A DNA stretch of 64,000 nucleotides from Burkholderia mayonis (GCF_001523745.2 NZ_CP013387.1:2480001-2544000), one strand, 5' to 3'; positions 36,647 to 46,021 are shown, counted from the stretch's first letter. Made by a program: numbers and translations. The notes: a model not told the origin generated them from the letters alone.

Positions 36647-37618
36647 TCACGGCACGAGCAGCAGCTTGCCGGTGGTCCGGCGCGCGGCGAGATCGGCATG
36701 CGCCTGCCGCGCGTCGGCGAGCGGATAGATGCCGCCGATCCTGATCTCGAGCGAACCGTCCGCGACAGCGTCGAACACTTCGCCCGCGCGCCACAGAAAT
36801 TCGTCGACGGTCGCGCGGAAGTGTTCGAGATATGGACGCGTCAACGTGAGCGAGCCGCCCCACAAGAGCCGCATCACGTCGACGGGCGGCACCGGGCCGC
36901 TCGCACCGCCGAAAATCACCAGCGTGCCGCGCGTCCTGAGACTCGCGAGGCTCGCGTCGAACGTCGCGGCGCCGATGCCGTCGTACACCGCATGCACGCC
37001 CTTGCCGTCCGTCAACCGGCGCACCTCGGCGGCGAGATCGTCGGCCGCGTGGTGCAGGATCACGTCGTCCGCGCCGTTGCTGCGCGCAAGCGCCGCCTTC
37101 TGTTCGGTCGACACGGTGCCGATCACCCGCACCCCGCGCTGCTTCAGCCACTGCGTCAGCAGCAGCCCGACGCCGCCCGACGCCGCATGAACGAGCACGG
37201 TGTCGCCTTCGCGGGCCTTGTATGAATCATTGACGAGATAGTGCGCGGTCATCCCCTGGACGAGCGCGGCGGCGGCCGTCTGCAGATCGATTGCGTCCGG
37301 CGCGACGATCGCCTTGTCCTCCGGCACGATCACGTGTGTCGCATAGCTGCCCATCACGGTCGTCCAAGCGACGCGATCGCCCGGCTTGAAACGCGTGACG
37401 TTCGGGCCGACCGCGAGCACGCGCCCCGCGCCCTCTTCGCCCGGCGTGCCGGGCAGCGGCATCGGATAACGGCCTTCGCGGCGGTACAGATCGATGAAGT
37501 TCACGCCGGCCGCGGCGAGCTCGACGAGCAGCTCGCCTTCGCCGGGCTCTCGCCGGGTGCGCGCCACGTAATTGAGGACGTCCGGGCCGCCCGTCTCGCG
37601 GATCTCGATTGCTTGCAT
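36647..37618 (-). CDS. Quinone oxidoreductase (medium-chain dehydrogenase/reductase, Zn-free QOR type)
   Basis: 323 residues from ATG 37618. 'GVNFIDLYRREGRYPMPLPG' and 'PGEEGAGRVLAVGPNV' mark the QOR subgroup, with the NADPH-binding 'VLVHAASGGVGLLLTQWLK' and 'VIGTVSTEQKAALARSNGAD'. It lacks the Cys/His catalytic zinc ligands of true alcohol dehydrogenases. It would reduce a quinone or an activated enone with NADPH. In this operon a likely role is to reduce an ortho-quinone or a conjugated ring-cleavage intermediate. It sits 28 bp after asnB. Confidence 0.88.
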   Translation of the reverse strand: MQAIEIRETGGPDVLNYVARTRREPGEGELLVELAAAGVNFIDLYRREGRYPMPLPGTPGEEGAGRVLAVGPNVTRFKPGDRVAWTTVMGSYATHVIVPEDKAIVAPDAIDLQTAAAALVQGMTAHYLVNDSYKAREGDTVLVHAASGGVGLLLTQWLKQRGVRVIGTVSTEQKAALARSNGADDVILHHAADDLAAEVRRLTDGKGVHAVYDGIGAATFDASLASLRTRGTLVIFGGASGPVPPVDVMRLLWGGSLTLTRPYLEHFRATVDEFLWRAGEVFDAVADGSLEIRIGGIYPLADARQAHADLAARRTTGKLLLVP

Positions 37619-37646
37619 CAGTTCGCTCCAAGTGTTCGTCAAAGGA

Positions 37647-39515
37647 TCAACGCGCCGGGACGCCGTCGAGTTCGATTCGATAGAGATCGAGCCAGTCGTT
37701 GAGCCGGCTGCTCGACTCCAGCAGGATTCGTTCGAATTCCGAAAGGCTGCCGGTCGCGGTCTTCGCGGTCAGGTTGCGCAGCGCGCCGCCGTCGAGGAAC
37801 GGCTTCAGCGGCGCGCGACCGCCGTCGATCGCCTGATTGAGGCGCGCGATGAGACCGCGGTCGTAGCCCGGCGCCTGAATCGACGGATATGCGGCCTTCT
37901 TGCGGTTCAGCACCGACTCCGGCAGCAGATCGGCGGCCGCCGCGCGCAACAGCGCCTTCTCCTGGCCGCTGAACGTCTTCATCGCCCATGGGATGTTGAA
38001 CACGTATTCGACGAGCCGGTGGTCGCAGAACGGCACGCGCCCTTCCAGGCCGCTCGCCATGCCCATCCGGTCCTTCTTGTCGAGCAGCACCGGCAGCCAG
38101 CGCGTCAGCGTCAGATAGTGCAGCTCGCGCGTGCGACGATCCTCCGCGTTTTCGCCGTCGAGGCGCGGCACCTCGGCAAGCGCCGCGCGATAGAGATCCG
38201 CTTCGTACTCGCCGAGCTTCAGCGCGTCGATGAACCATCGATGGAACAGCGCACGCGGATCGAGGCCGCGATGCGCGCCGAGCTTGAGCCATGGGAACGT
38301 CTGCGCGCCGCGCGCAGCCGGATCGGAGAACCACAGGTAGCCGCCGAAGATTTCGTCGGCCGCCTCGCCCGACAGCGCGACCGTCGCGTGCTTGCGGACC
38401 TCGGCAAAGAGGCGATATAGCGACACGTCGAGATCGGCGAAGTTGAACGGCAAGTCCCACGCGCGCATCACTGTTTCGCGCACCTGAGGATCGAGCAGCC
38501 CGGCCTGGTCCAGCTCGATCGTGTGATGGTCGCTGCCGATGTGCCGCGCAACCTCGAGCGCAAACGGCGCATCCGCCGTCGGGCGAATCGGGTCGGCTCG
38601 AAAGTGCTGCGTGTGACCGGTGAAATCGACGCAGAATGTCGACAGCGCGCCGCCGCCGTTCGCGCGCCGCTGCTTCTGCGCGATCGCGGCGATGGTGCTC
38701 GAATCGATGCCGCCCGACAGCAGCGCGCACAGCGGCACGTCGGAAATCATCTGGCGCGACACGATGTCGTCGAGCAGCGAGCGGATCGTCGCGATCGTCG
38801 TCGGCAGATCGTCGGTATGCGGACGCGCTTCGAGCGCCCAATAGCGCGCTTCGACGATCCGGCCGCGCCGCACGCGCAACACATGGCCGGGCTTCAGTTC
38901 GCGCATGCCGGAGAACGGCACCTGTCCCGGCGTGCGCAGGAACAGCAACGCGTCGCACAGCCCTTCCGACGACGTGCGCGCACGCACGTCCGGATGTGCG
39001 AGGATCGCCTTCGGCTCGGAGCCGAAGATCACGCCGTCTGCCGTCGGGTAATAGAACAGCGGCTTCACGCCGAGCCGGTCGCGAACGAGCAGCAGCTCGT
39101 CGCGCGCGGTGTCCCAGATCGCGATCGAGTACATTCCGTTGAGGCGATCGACGAACGACGCGCCCCATTCGAGATACGCGCGCAGCACGACCTCGGTGTC
39201 GCAATGCGTGTCGAACCGATGGCCGAGCGCGGTCAGCTCGGCCCGCAGCTCGCGGAAGTTATACGTTTCGCCCGCATACGAAATCGCCGCGCGCGGCAGA
39301 TCGCGCGGGCCGCGCTCCGGTGTGAGCATCGGCTGCGCGCCGCGTTCGAGATCGATGATCGACAGGCGCCGGTGCCCCAGCGCGACGTGCGTGTCGAGCC
39401 ACACGCCGCGCGCGTCCGGGCCGCGGCGCGCGAGCGTATCGGTCATGCTGTCGACGATCTGCGCCTCGTTGCGCAGATCGCGGGCGAAGTCGACCCATCC
39501 AGTGATGCCGCACAT
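37647..39515 (-). CDS. asnB: Asparagine synthetase (glutamine-hydrolysing), AsnB type
   Basis: 622 residues from ATG 39515; AAAGGAG lies before it. Class II glutaminase domain with nucleophile Cys2 ('MCGITGWVDF'), 'RRLSIIDLERGAQPM' and 'YAGETYNFRELR', then the ATP-pyrophosphatase domain ('LCALLSGGIDSSTIAAIA', 'VALSGEAADEIFGGYLWF', 'DRMGMASGLEGRVPF'). It amidates a carboxylate using glutamine and ATP. Inside a biosynthetic operon with an isonitrile synthase it may amidate a pathway carboxylate rather than make asparagine. Some AsnB homologues in natural-product clusters do so; which substrate it uses here is unknown. Confidence 0.92.
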   Translation of the reverse strand: MCGITGWVDFARDLRNEAQIVDSMTDTLARRGPDARGVWLDTHVALGHRRLSIIDLERGAQPMLTPERGPRDLPRAAISYAGETYNFRELRAELTALGHRFDTHCDTEVVLRAYLEWGASFVDRLNGMYSIAIWDTARDELLLVRDRLGVKPLFYYPTADGVIFGSEPKAILAHPDVRARTSSEGLCDALLFLRTPGQVPFSGMRELKPGHVLRVRRGRIVEARYWALEARPHTDDLPTTIATIRSLLDDIVSRQMISDVPLCALLSGGIDSSTIAAIAQKQRRANGGGALSTFCVDFTGHTQHFRADPIRPTADAPFALEVARHIGSDHHTIELDQAGLLDPQVRETVMRAWDLPFNFADLDVSLYRLFAEVRKHATVALSGEAADEIFGGYLWFSDPAARGAQTFPWLKLGAHRGLDPRALFHRWFIDALKLGEYEADLYRAALAEVPRLDGENAEDRRTRELHYLTLTRWLPVLLDKKDRMGMASGLEGRVPFCDHRLVEYVFNIPWAMKTFSGQEKALLRAAAADLLPESVLNRKKAAYPSIQAPGYDRGLIARLNQAIDGGRAPLKPFLDGGALRNLTAKTATGSLSEFERILLESSSRLNDWLDLYRIELDGVPAR

Positions 39516-39559
39516 AATTGCTCCTTTGAGTTGAAACGATAGGGATCGGATGGCGCGAT

Positions 39560-41044
39560 TCAGCCGTGCAGCCACGGCCCTCGCGACCAGCCCGACGCGT
39601 CGTAGTCGTCCATGCAGCGCTGCGCGAACGCTTCGCAATCGGCGAGCTGGCCGAACCGGGTCGCCCACGTCAGCGAATCGAGACGGATCTGATCGAAGTT
39701 GCCGGAGTAATGCGTTTCGTAGACCGAATGACGCGAGCCGAACTCGCTGCCCGTCGCGTCCCAGATCAGCTTGAAGAGCTTGATCCGCTGTTCCGGTTCG
39801 AGCGCCGCGCCCCGGTAGTACGCGTCGATCAGCCCCTTCACCTGCGGATCGAGCAGGTCGGCCGCGCCGGATACGGTGACGAGCGGCGAGCCGCCGAGCG
39901 CGGTTTCCATCAGCTCGCGCACGCGCTTCCAGATCTGCGGCACCTGAATTCGCAGCGCCGATGCGTATTCGAGCTTCGGCACGACGACGCCGGCCTGCGT
40001 GCGCACGGGGTCGCGCGCCATCGCGGACGTGATCGCCCTCAGCAGGTGCCACAGCGAAATCAGCTCGCCGAGCGCCGCCTGAATCCCGCGAAACTGCTGC
40101 GTGCCGTTCGCGTGCGTGCCGAGCGACAGCAGCCCGATCATCAGTTCGAGCTTCACCGCGAGCCGGATGCCGGATTGGAAGTTGTAGAGATTCGCGAAAC
40201 CCGACGCCGCATAGAAACCGGTCGCGCGCTTCACGTCGCGATAGACGAGCACGTCTTCCCATGGAATCAGCGCGCGATCGAAGATCAGCACGCTGTCGTT
40301 CTCGTCGAAACGGCTCGACAGCGGCGCGTCGAACGGGCTCGTCGCGGCGGCTTCGTACGACGGCCGGCACATCAGGCTCAGGCCCGGGTTGTCCATCCGC
40401 GCGAAGAACACGACAGCGAAGTCGTCAGCCTTGCCGGGCTCGAGCAGCGCCGACGCGACAGGCGCGACGAACGTCGCATTGGTCAGCGCGCCCGCGGTCG
40501 CGAGCATCTTCACGCCGCTCACGACAATGCCGCGATCGGTCTCGTCGACGACGTGCACGAACACGTCGCGCATGTCGTGAATCGCCTTGCTGCGATCGAG
40601 CGGCGGATTGATGATCGCGTGGTTCAGATACAGCCCGTTGCCCGCGAAGCGCTTGTACCAGTCGGCCGCGTTCTGACGAAAGTCGCCGTAGTAGTCGGCG
40701 CCCGCCTCGAGTCCCGACATGAACGCCGCCTTGTAATCGGGCGTGCGGCCCATGAAACCGTAGGTCATCTTCGACCACAGCTCGATCGCGTCGTGCGCCG
40801 ACAGCAGATCGTCGACCGACTGGCTCGGCTTGAAGAAGCGATGCGTAACCTGGCCGTGCCGATCGGGCGCGGTCAGCCGCTCGCGATGCTCGCCATGCAA
40901 TGCGTCGTACAGCGAAGCAATGCTGCGGGCCGCGTTGCGGAACGCGCGGTGCGACGTGACGTCGGCGATCCGTTCGCCGCCGAGATACACGTTGCGCCCG
41001 TCGCGCAGGCTGTCGAGATAATCGTTTCCGGTCATCAACGTCAT
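39560..41044 (-). CDS. HpaB/PvcC-type FADH2-dependent phenol monooxygenase
   Basis: 494 residues from ATG 41044, with GGAGGA as ribosome-binding site. Features of the 4-hydroxyphenylacetate 3-hydroxylase large subunit: 'TGNDYLDSLRDGRNVYLGGE', 'NHAIINPPLDRSK', 'SGVKMLATAGALTNATFVAP', 'NDSVLIFDRALIPWEDVLVY'. These enzymes use free FADH2 and O2 to ortho-hydroxylate a phenol to a catechol. PvcC of the paerucumarin pathway belongs to this family, matching the pvcA/pvcB-like genes next door. The partner flavin reductase (HpaC) is not in the operon. It is 25 bp downstream of the dioxygenase gene. Confidence 0.9.
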   Translation of the reverse strand: MTLMTGNDYLDSLRDGRNVYLGGERIADVTSHRAFRNAARSIASLYDALHGEHRERLTAPDRHGQVTHRFFKPSQSVDDLLSAHDAIELWSKMTYGFMGRTPDYKAAFMSGLEAGADYYGDFRQNAADWYKRFAGNGLYLNHAIINPPLDRSKAIHDMRDVFVHVVDETDRGIVVSGVKMLATAGALTNATFVAPVASALLEPGKADDFAVVFFARMDNPGLSLMCRPSYEAAATSPFDAPLSSRFDENDSVLIFDRALIPWEDVLVYRDVKRATGFYAASGFANLYNFQSGIRLAVKLELMIGLLSLGTHANGTQQFRGIQAALGELISLWHLLRAITSAMARDPVRTQAGVVVPKLEYASALRIQVPQIWKRVRELMETALGGSPLVTVSGAADLLDPQVKGLIDAYYRGAALEPEQRIKLFKLIWDATGSEFGSRHSVYETHYSGNFDQIRLDSLTWATRFGQLADCEAFAQRCMDDYDASGWSRGPWLHG

Positions 41045-41069
41045 GGTCGTTCCTCCGTCGACGAAGTTG

Positions 41070-41981
41070 TCAGGCTGCTGCATGGGGGGTTGTCTCGGCG
41101 TCTTGCAGCTGTTTCGGCAAGTGCGGATTGCGCAGCGGCGGCTCACCGTGGATGTGAACGCGGCGCAGATGGCGACCGGTCCGGCTCGTGAAGCGCTCGC
41201 GTCCGTGCAACAGCGTGAAGTTGTCGGTGAGCACGACGTCGCCCGTCTGCCAGCGATGCGCGTAATGCGCGCGCGGATCGTAGAGCGCGCGCTTCAGGCT
41301 GCCGAGCAGCGCTTCTTTCTCGTCGTCGGCGATGCCGCCGAATACGTAGCTCGACGGATTGATGAACGTGCTGTCGTCCGCGATCGGCGGCTCGCAGAAG
41401 CGCAGGATCGGAAATTCGCGGCGCGGATGCTGCTCGATAATCGGCGCTTCGACCGTGTTGCTGTAGAGCGCGACCGTGCGCTGATAGCGTCCGTGCGCGC
41501 GGCGCCACAGCGCGCGCGTCTCCGGCGTCGCGACGCGCAGCGCCTCCGTCGTGCTCGAGAACGTCGTACGCCCGCCATCCGCTTCGCCGATCGCCTGCAC
41601 GCACTGGAACACCTGAAATTCCGGCACGGTTTCCAGATACATGCCGTCCCAATGCAGCGGCACGTAGCTGCTTGCGAACACATGATCGGCGGGGTGCGCC
41701 TGCTCGCACAGTTCGAGCACCGCGCCGAACGGCCACATCATGATTTCGCCGAACGTCGCGCAATAGCGGGTCATGCTTTCCGCATCGACGAAGCTGTCGA
41801 AGCCGCGCAGCACGACGAGCTGCTGGCTGCGCACCAGTGCGCGCAGCCACTCGACCGACAGCTCGCCGACATGAACATGCGCGCGGCGCGGCTTCACCAG
41901 CACGCCGAACGAACACGGTTCGCCGCCGTCGCCGACCAGCGGCTCGAGCGACACCGATCGCTGCAGGAACAAATCGCTCAT
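41070..41981 (-). CDS. Fe(II)/2-oxoglutarate oxygenase, PvcB/IsnB-like (TauD family)
   Basis: 303 residues from ATG 41981; GGAGG lies before it, and the start overlaps the isonitrile synthase stop by 4 bp. TauD/TfdA fold with the H-x-D iron motif in 'YVPLHWDGMYLETVPEFQVF' and the distal His in 'DNFTLLHGRERFTSRTGRHL', which also carries the Arg that binds 2-oxoglutarate. PvcB/IsnB enzymes convert the isonitrile acid into a vinyl isonitrile or an unsaturated acid. Its overlap with the synthase gene supports that role. Confidence 0.9.
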   Translation of the reverse strand: MSDLFLQRSVSLEPLVGDGGEPCSFGVLVKPRRAHVHVGELSVEWLRALVRSQQLVVLRGFDSFVDAESMTRYCATFGEIMMWPFGAVLELCEQAHPADHVFASSYVPLHWDGMYLETVPEFQVFQCVQAIGEADGGRTTFSSTTEALRVATPETRALWRRAHGRYQRTVALYSNTVEAPIIEQHPRREFPILRFCEPPIADDSTFINPSSYVFGGIADDEKEALLGSLKRALYDPRAHYAHRWQTGDVVLTDNFTLLHGRERFTSRTGRHLRRVHIHGEPPLRNPHLPKQLQDAETTPHAAA

Positions 41982-43036
41982 ACCGCCTCCAAAGGAATCC
42001 GGGGGCTGCCGGCGTTGGCCGAAGCGCTTTCGCCGCCGGCGGCGGGAAGCGGAAGGAGACCGCCGCCGCCGATTTGCGATCGCTCGATTTCGTAGTGGCT
42101 CGGCCGCTCGTCGCGCATCACGATGCGGCCACCCAGCAGCTCGACGTCGCGGCGCTTCATCAGCACGAACTGATCGCCGAAATCGACCGCGACGCCGTGC
42201 CATGGCGTCAGCCAGTTATCGCGCGTCGGCATCATATGGACGCCGATCTTCAGGCTCGCCGCGGGCTGCGGGTGGATCGACAGGCGAATCGCATCCGGAA
42301 ATTGCGTGGCGAGAAGCGCGCCCCATGCCCAGCTGCGCTGAATCACGCCGAGCGCGCGCGTCTTCGAATCCTTCTGCAGCGCGGCCTTCGAGCCGCGATA
42401 GTCGGGCGTGAAGCCGTCTTCGAACATGAAGCGGGTGATCGCGCGATACAGCAGCGTGCCCTCCTCCTCGCTCGTCAGCTTTCGCTTGATCGCGTCGATC
42501 GGATCGGCGAATTCGTCGACGAGCAGCCGCCGCATTTCGCCGAAGCTCGACGTCCGGTTCGCGAACGCTTCGAAGTTCTCGAGGTTGTACGTCGACAGAT
42601 GGTCCGCATGCAGATCCGCGATGATCTGCCGCAGCGCGCCCTGATACGCGGTGATGTCGCGATCGTCGACGCGGATCAGATCGCCGAACACCCGGCCGTC
42701 CGAGCAAATGGTCAGCTTCGCGCCGGGCGCATGGAAGCTTCGAATCCGCTCGCACAGGTCATTCAGGAACGACAGCGAGAGCTTCTCGGCCATGTCCGGA
42801 AAGCGCCCCAACACCTTGTTCGGATTCGGCGATTTGGACGGGAACGCCGGCAAGACGAATTCCACCGGCCGCGCCGTATCGACGAATACACGGATTCTGG
42901 GAAGCTGAACGGCGTGAATCTGCTCGATTTCGTGACGGATATCCGAATCCGTCGTGTATTCGGGATATCGACGATGGATCTTGAGAATTTCGCCCAGGAT
43001 CGCCAGGGAAATCTCGTTGTTCCGGTCGTTTTTCAT
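41978..43036 (-). CDS. Isonitrile (isocyanide) synthase, PvcA/IsnA family
   Basis: 352 residues. Matches the pyoverdine/dityrosine-biosynthesis (PvcA, IsnA, Dit1) family: 'LPAFPSKSPNPNKVLGRFPD', 'CSDGRVFGDLIRVDD', 'YRGSKAALQKDSKTRALGVI', 'IRLSIHPQ' and 'WLTPWHGVAVDF'. Family members join the amino group of tyrosine or tryptophan to C2 of ribulose-5-phosphate to form an isonitrile. The first gene of a six-gene minus-strand operon. GAGG at about 13 bp before the ATG; the leader is AT-rich. The last ~25 residues are low-complexity. The amino acid used is not certain; tyrosine is favoured by the phenol hydroxylase downstream. Confidence 0.92.
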   Translation of the reverse strand: MKNDRNNEISLAILGEILKIHRRYPEYTTDSDIRHEIEQIHAVQLPRIRVFVDTARPVEFVLPAFPSKSPNPNKVLGRFPDMAEKLSLSFLNDLCERIRSFHAPGAKLTICSDGRVFGDLIRVDDRDITAYQGALRQIIADLHADHLSTYNLENFEAFANRTSSFGEMRRLLVDEFADPIDAIKRKLTSEEEGTLLYRAITRFMFEDGFTPDYRGSKAALQKDSKTRALGVIQRSWAWGALLATQFPDAIRLSIHPQPAASLKIGVHMMPTRDNWLTPWHGVAVDFGDQFVLMKRRDVELLGGRIVMRDERPSHYEIERSQIGGGGLLPLPAAGGESASANAGSPRIPLEAV

Positions 43037-43650
43037 GAATTTCGACCTCGCTGATCGAATAGGTTAATGGCGAGGGAAATTCTATTTTTCGTTTAAAACT
43101 TGATAAATACTGATTAATCGAAATAACCGTTCGAAGAATCTGCTTACATGGCGAATAAAAATACGGCCATCCGCGCTCATTCAGATTGATGACGCGTTTC
43201 TGGCTTATCGATTGATTAACGGATTGAAATGCTGACCAGGATTGGAATGATGGGCGATATGCGGGAGACGGAAACGAGAAACTGAATTCGCCATTTGAAC
43301 GACCACGTGCATCATCTTCTGCGAACTGGATTCGATCAGAACGGATATCGATGGAGAGTCTGGAAATAGCCCATTCAAACAGCTTTTATTCAATCGATCG
43401 CGCTCGACACACTCCGATTCATCCGATGAGCCGCCGATATGACTGCGCCGGGAACAAGAAAGGGAAACGAAGCGACAATGGCCCCGACCGCTGCCGTCTC
43501 GCGTCAAGCGCGCCAAATGTGAAGCGCGGCTCATCGATCGTCGGAACGGCGTGCAGCGGCAAGCCGCCGCCTTTCGCCGGCCACGGCCAACCCGCGCATG
43601 CCTCGTGCGAGCGCCACGCATCGGCATGCGCCCGCGCCCAAGCATCTACA
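43037..43650. other. AT-rich promoter region of the isonitrile operon
   Basis: 614 bp. The 200 bp next to the isonitrile synthase start is strikingly AT-rich compared with the genes and must hold the operon promoter. No conserved gene found; a 146-codon minus-strand frame at 43205-43645 has no family features. Confidence 0.5.
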
Positions 43651-44034
43651 TCAAGCCGCCACGCCGATGCCGAACACGTGCATCTTGCCCGCGCTCACCT
43701 GCCGCGGCAGCGTGACGCTCGTCACGACCTTGCCGGCCGGCACCGGAATCTTCTGCGCGAAGATGTAGGTCTTCACGTTGTCCGTCTGCCCGCTGCCGGC
43801 GTTGCGATAGGCGGCCGTCGCCGCGATCGCCGACTTCGCGCTCGCGCTGCCGCCGTTCAGCGTCCAGTCGTCGAACGACAGCGTGACCTGCGCACTCGTT
43901 CCGTCCGCGAAGTTCAGCCGCGCGATACCCGCGCTCGGCCCGTTGTTCGACGCGCCCAGCACGACGACGCTGCTGCCCGTCGAGCCCGGCGGCAACATCA
44001 CGGCCTGGCCGACCGTCACCGCGTTGTCGCACAT
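43651..44034 (-). pseudogene. Truncated beta-sandwich domain remnant of a secreted enzyme
   Basis: 127 codons with 'GQAVMLPPGSTGSSVVVLGA', 'DGTSAQVTLSFDDWTLNGG', 'AAYRNAGSGQTDNVKTYIFA' and 'VVTSVTLPRQVSAGKMHVFG'. This is the C-terminal two thirds of a beta-sandwich domain that ends many large secreted glycosidases and related enzymes. Here it has no signal peptide and no catalytic domain: the frame upstream runs into the neighbouring gene in another frame. It is therefore probably what is left of a deleted larger gene, or a domain lost from the NHL protein 71 bp upstream. An independent small gene cannot be excluded. Confidence 0.6.
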
Positions 44035-44104
44035 GAACGCCGGCGGCGCTCGATGCGGCGCCGCGCCATCCGACGTTCGCCCGCCATGATCGAGCGCACT
44101 GCCG

Positions 44105-46021
44105 TCACGGCCTCCATCGATAGACGACGATGCTCGAGCCGTTGTAGTTGTCTTTCGTGATCACGTATTCGCCCGTCGATCGCAGATAGGCTCTCAGGCC
44201 GTACATCGAATCGACGTCGTTGCCGACGTCCATCGTGCCTGTGTTCGAATTGATCAGCGTGGTGACGAGCTGGCCCGTGTTGAGATCGAAGACGTCGACG
44301 TTCGGCACGGTGTGCACGTAGCCGACGAACAGATAGTTGCCGGCCGCCGCGATCGACTTCGGATTGGGGTTCGTAAGCGTGATGACCGGATTCGGCTGGG
44401 TGACGTTGCCGGCGTTCCAGCCGTGATAGACCTCGATCCGCCCGTTCATCGCCGTCCAGTCCCAGCTCCCCGCGAACCCCTGCGCGAGGATCATCGTATC
44501 GCTCTCGGACATGTGGAGGATGCGCGCCGAAGGCTGGATGCTCGCAGGCGTCGGGATCGAAGCGGCCGCGCCCCAGATCGGCTTGCCGGTCGCATCGAAG
44601 CCCGTCAGCGGATAGTGCGCGATGGCGTTCGTCCCGTTGAGGCCGGCCCACACGTCCCCCTTGTCGTCGATCGAGAATCCGGCCGTCACCTGCAGCGTCG
44701 TATTGAACGCCTTGCCCGGCAGCGACGCATCCGGGATCGCGATGTAGCCGCTTGCCGCGTTGAAGTGATAGAAGTTGAAGTTGCCCGGATTCTGCCCCGA
44801 TGCGACGAGAATCTTGTTGCCGCCGACGCTGACGAGCTGGCCGAAGTGCTGGCCGCGCTGGTAGTCGTTCATGTCGAGACGCGGATCGGAAGGGTACGTG
44901 AACGGATCGACGGTGTTCGCGACGAAGGTGCCGCCCGCGGTACCTGTGTAGATGTTCATCCCGCTATAGAAGTAAGCGCCGTCCGTCGTCGGATCCGGCG
45001 CGGCGATCGCCTCGAAGTTGAGCGCCTGGAGCTTCCACAACGTGTTGCCGAAGGTGTCGTATGCGCGAATGTCGGTGGCGCCGTTGCGGCCGAGATCCCA
45101 ACCGCCGCCCCATGGATTGTTGAGCACGTATAGCGTGCCGGCGGCGTCCTTGCCGATGCCGACCACGCGCGTGAAGCGCTTGTCGCCGACCTGGCCTTTG
45201 ATGCCCGTCGTGGTGTCGAGATAGCCGCCCAGCACGCCGAACGTGCCGACCTGCTTCGGAATGCCTGCGATACCGTAAAGCTTGATGTTCATGTCGGGCC
45301 CCTGATCGCCGACCATCAGTTGCCGTTTCGATGCATCGTAGTACAGCGACGACGGCCGCGACGTCGTCGGCATCTGGATCGTGTTCATCAACGCGCCCGC
45401 CGGACTGAATTCGACGATCTTGGCCGCGTTCTTTTGGGCTACCCAGATATTTCCCGCACCGTCGAGCGCGAGCGCGCCGGGATTCGCGATGCTGATGTCG
45501 CGCTGCCAGACGCCGTCGGTCGTGAAAACCCGCACGCGGTTGCCGAAGAAGTCGCTTGCATAGAGGCGCGTGCCCGCCGTCGCGAGACCGGTGATCACGT
45601 CGGCCCGGCTGACGGCGTTCCACACGCTGACGGGAATCACGAGATCGCGTGCGAGCGTCGTCCGGTTGTAGCGCGCGGCCGAGCCGCTGCCCTGCGAGGT
45701 GCTGTATTGCGACGCCGCGAAGATCGATGTCGCGTTGCCCGTAATCGCGCCGCCCTGGAACTCGGCGTGCGTGCCGATCGAACCGAGGCCCTTGCCGTTC
45801 TGGTAGATCGCGACGCCGCCTTCGTTTTCGTCCCAGAAGGAAGCCGTATAGACGACGCCTTCGGGCGAGACCCACATCGACCGCGCGTTGTTGCCGACGT
45901 GCGACGCAATGGTTCCGTAACTGTTCGCCAACCAGTCCGTCGTGTATTGCGCCTGCGCCGCGGGCGCGATCATCGCGATCACGGCGCCGACCCATGCGGC
46001 ATGGATGCGTTTCTTGACCAT
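44105..46021 (-). CDS. Secreted NHL-repeat beta-propeller protein
   Basis: 638 residues from ATG 46021 (AGGAG upstream); the frame continues to 46180 but this start gives a clean signal peptide ('MVKKRIHAAWVGAVIAMIAP', cleavage at 'AQAQ'). The mature part contains repeated 'PGALALDGAGNIWVAQKNAA', 'VVGIGKDAAGTLYVLNNPWG' and 'QVTAGFSIDDKGDVWAGLNG' type blades, as in NHL/SMP-30-like propellers. No catalytic motif recognised; binding of a polysaccharide or peptide is possible. Ser/Thr/Gly/Asn-rich composition fits an extracellular protein. A domain remnant lies directly downstream. Confidence 0.8.
   Translation of the reverse strand: MVKKRIHAAWVGAVIAMIAPAAQAQYTTDWLANSYGTIASHVGNNARSMWVSPEGVVYTASFWDENEGGVAIYQNGKGLGSIGTHAEFQGGAITGNATSIFAASQYSTSQGSGSAARYNRTTLARDLVIPVSVWNAVSRADVITGLATAGTRLYASDFFGNRVRVFTTDGVWQRDISIANPGALALDGAGNIWVAQKNAAKIVEFSPAGALMNTIQMPTTSRPSSLYYDASKRQLMVGDQGPDMNIKLYGIAGIPKQVGTFGVLGGYLDTTTGIKGQVGDKRFTRVVGIGKDAAGTLYVLNNPWGGGWDLGRNGATDIRAYDTFGNTLWKLQALNFEAIAAPDPTTDGAYFYSGMNIYTGTAGGTFVANTVDPFTYPSDPRLDMNDYQRGQHFGQLVSVGGNKILVASGQNPGNFNFYHFNAASGYIAIPDASLPGKAFNTTLQVTAGFSIDDKGDVWAGLNGTNAIAHYPLTGFDATGKPIWGAAASIPTPASIQPSARILHMSESDTMILAQGFAGSWDWTAMNGRIEVYHGWNAGNVTQPNPVITLTNPNPKSIAAAGNYLFVGYVHTVPNVDVFDLNTGQLVTTLINSNTGTMDVGNDVDSMYGLRAYLRSTGEYVITKDNYNGSSIVVYRWRP

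Noticed and set aside
43205..43645. Possible 146-residue protein on the minus strand upstream of the isonitrile operon
   Set aside because: Arg/Ser-rich without motifs; the region is better explained as promoter DNA.
44105..46021. NHL protein as quinoprotein or streptogramin lyase
   Set aside because: Blade-like repeats are visible but no catalytic or cofactor residues could be identified, so only the fold is claimed.
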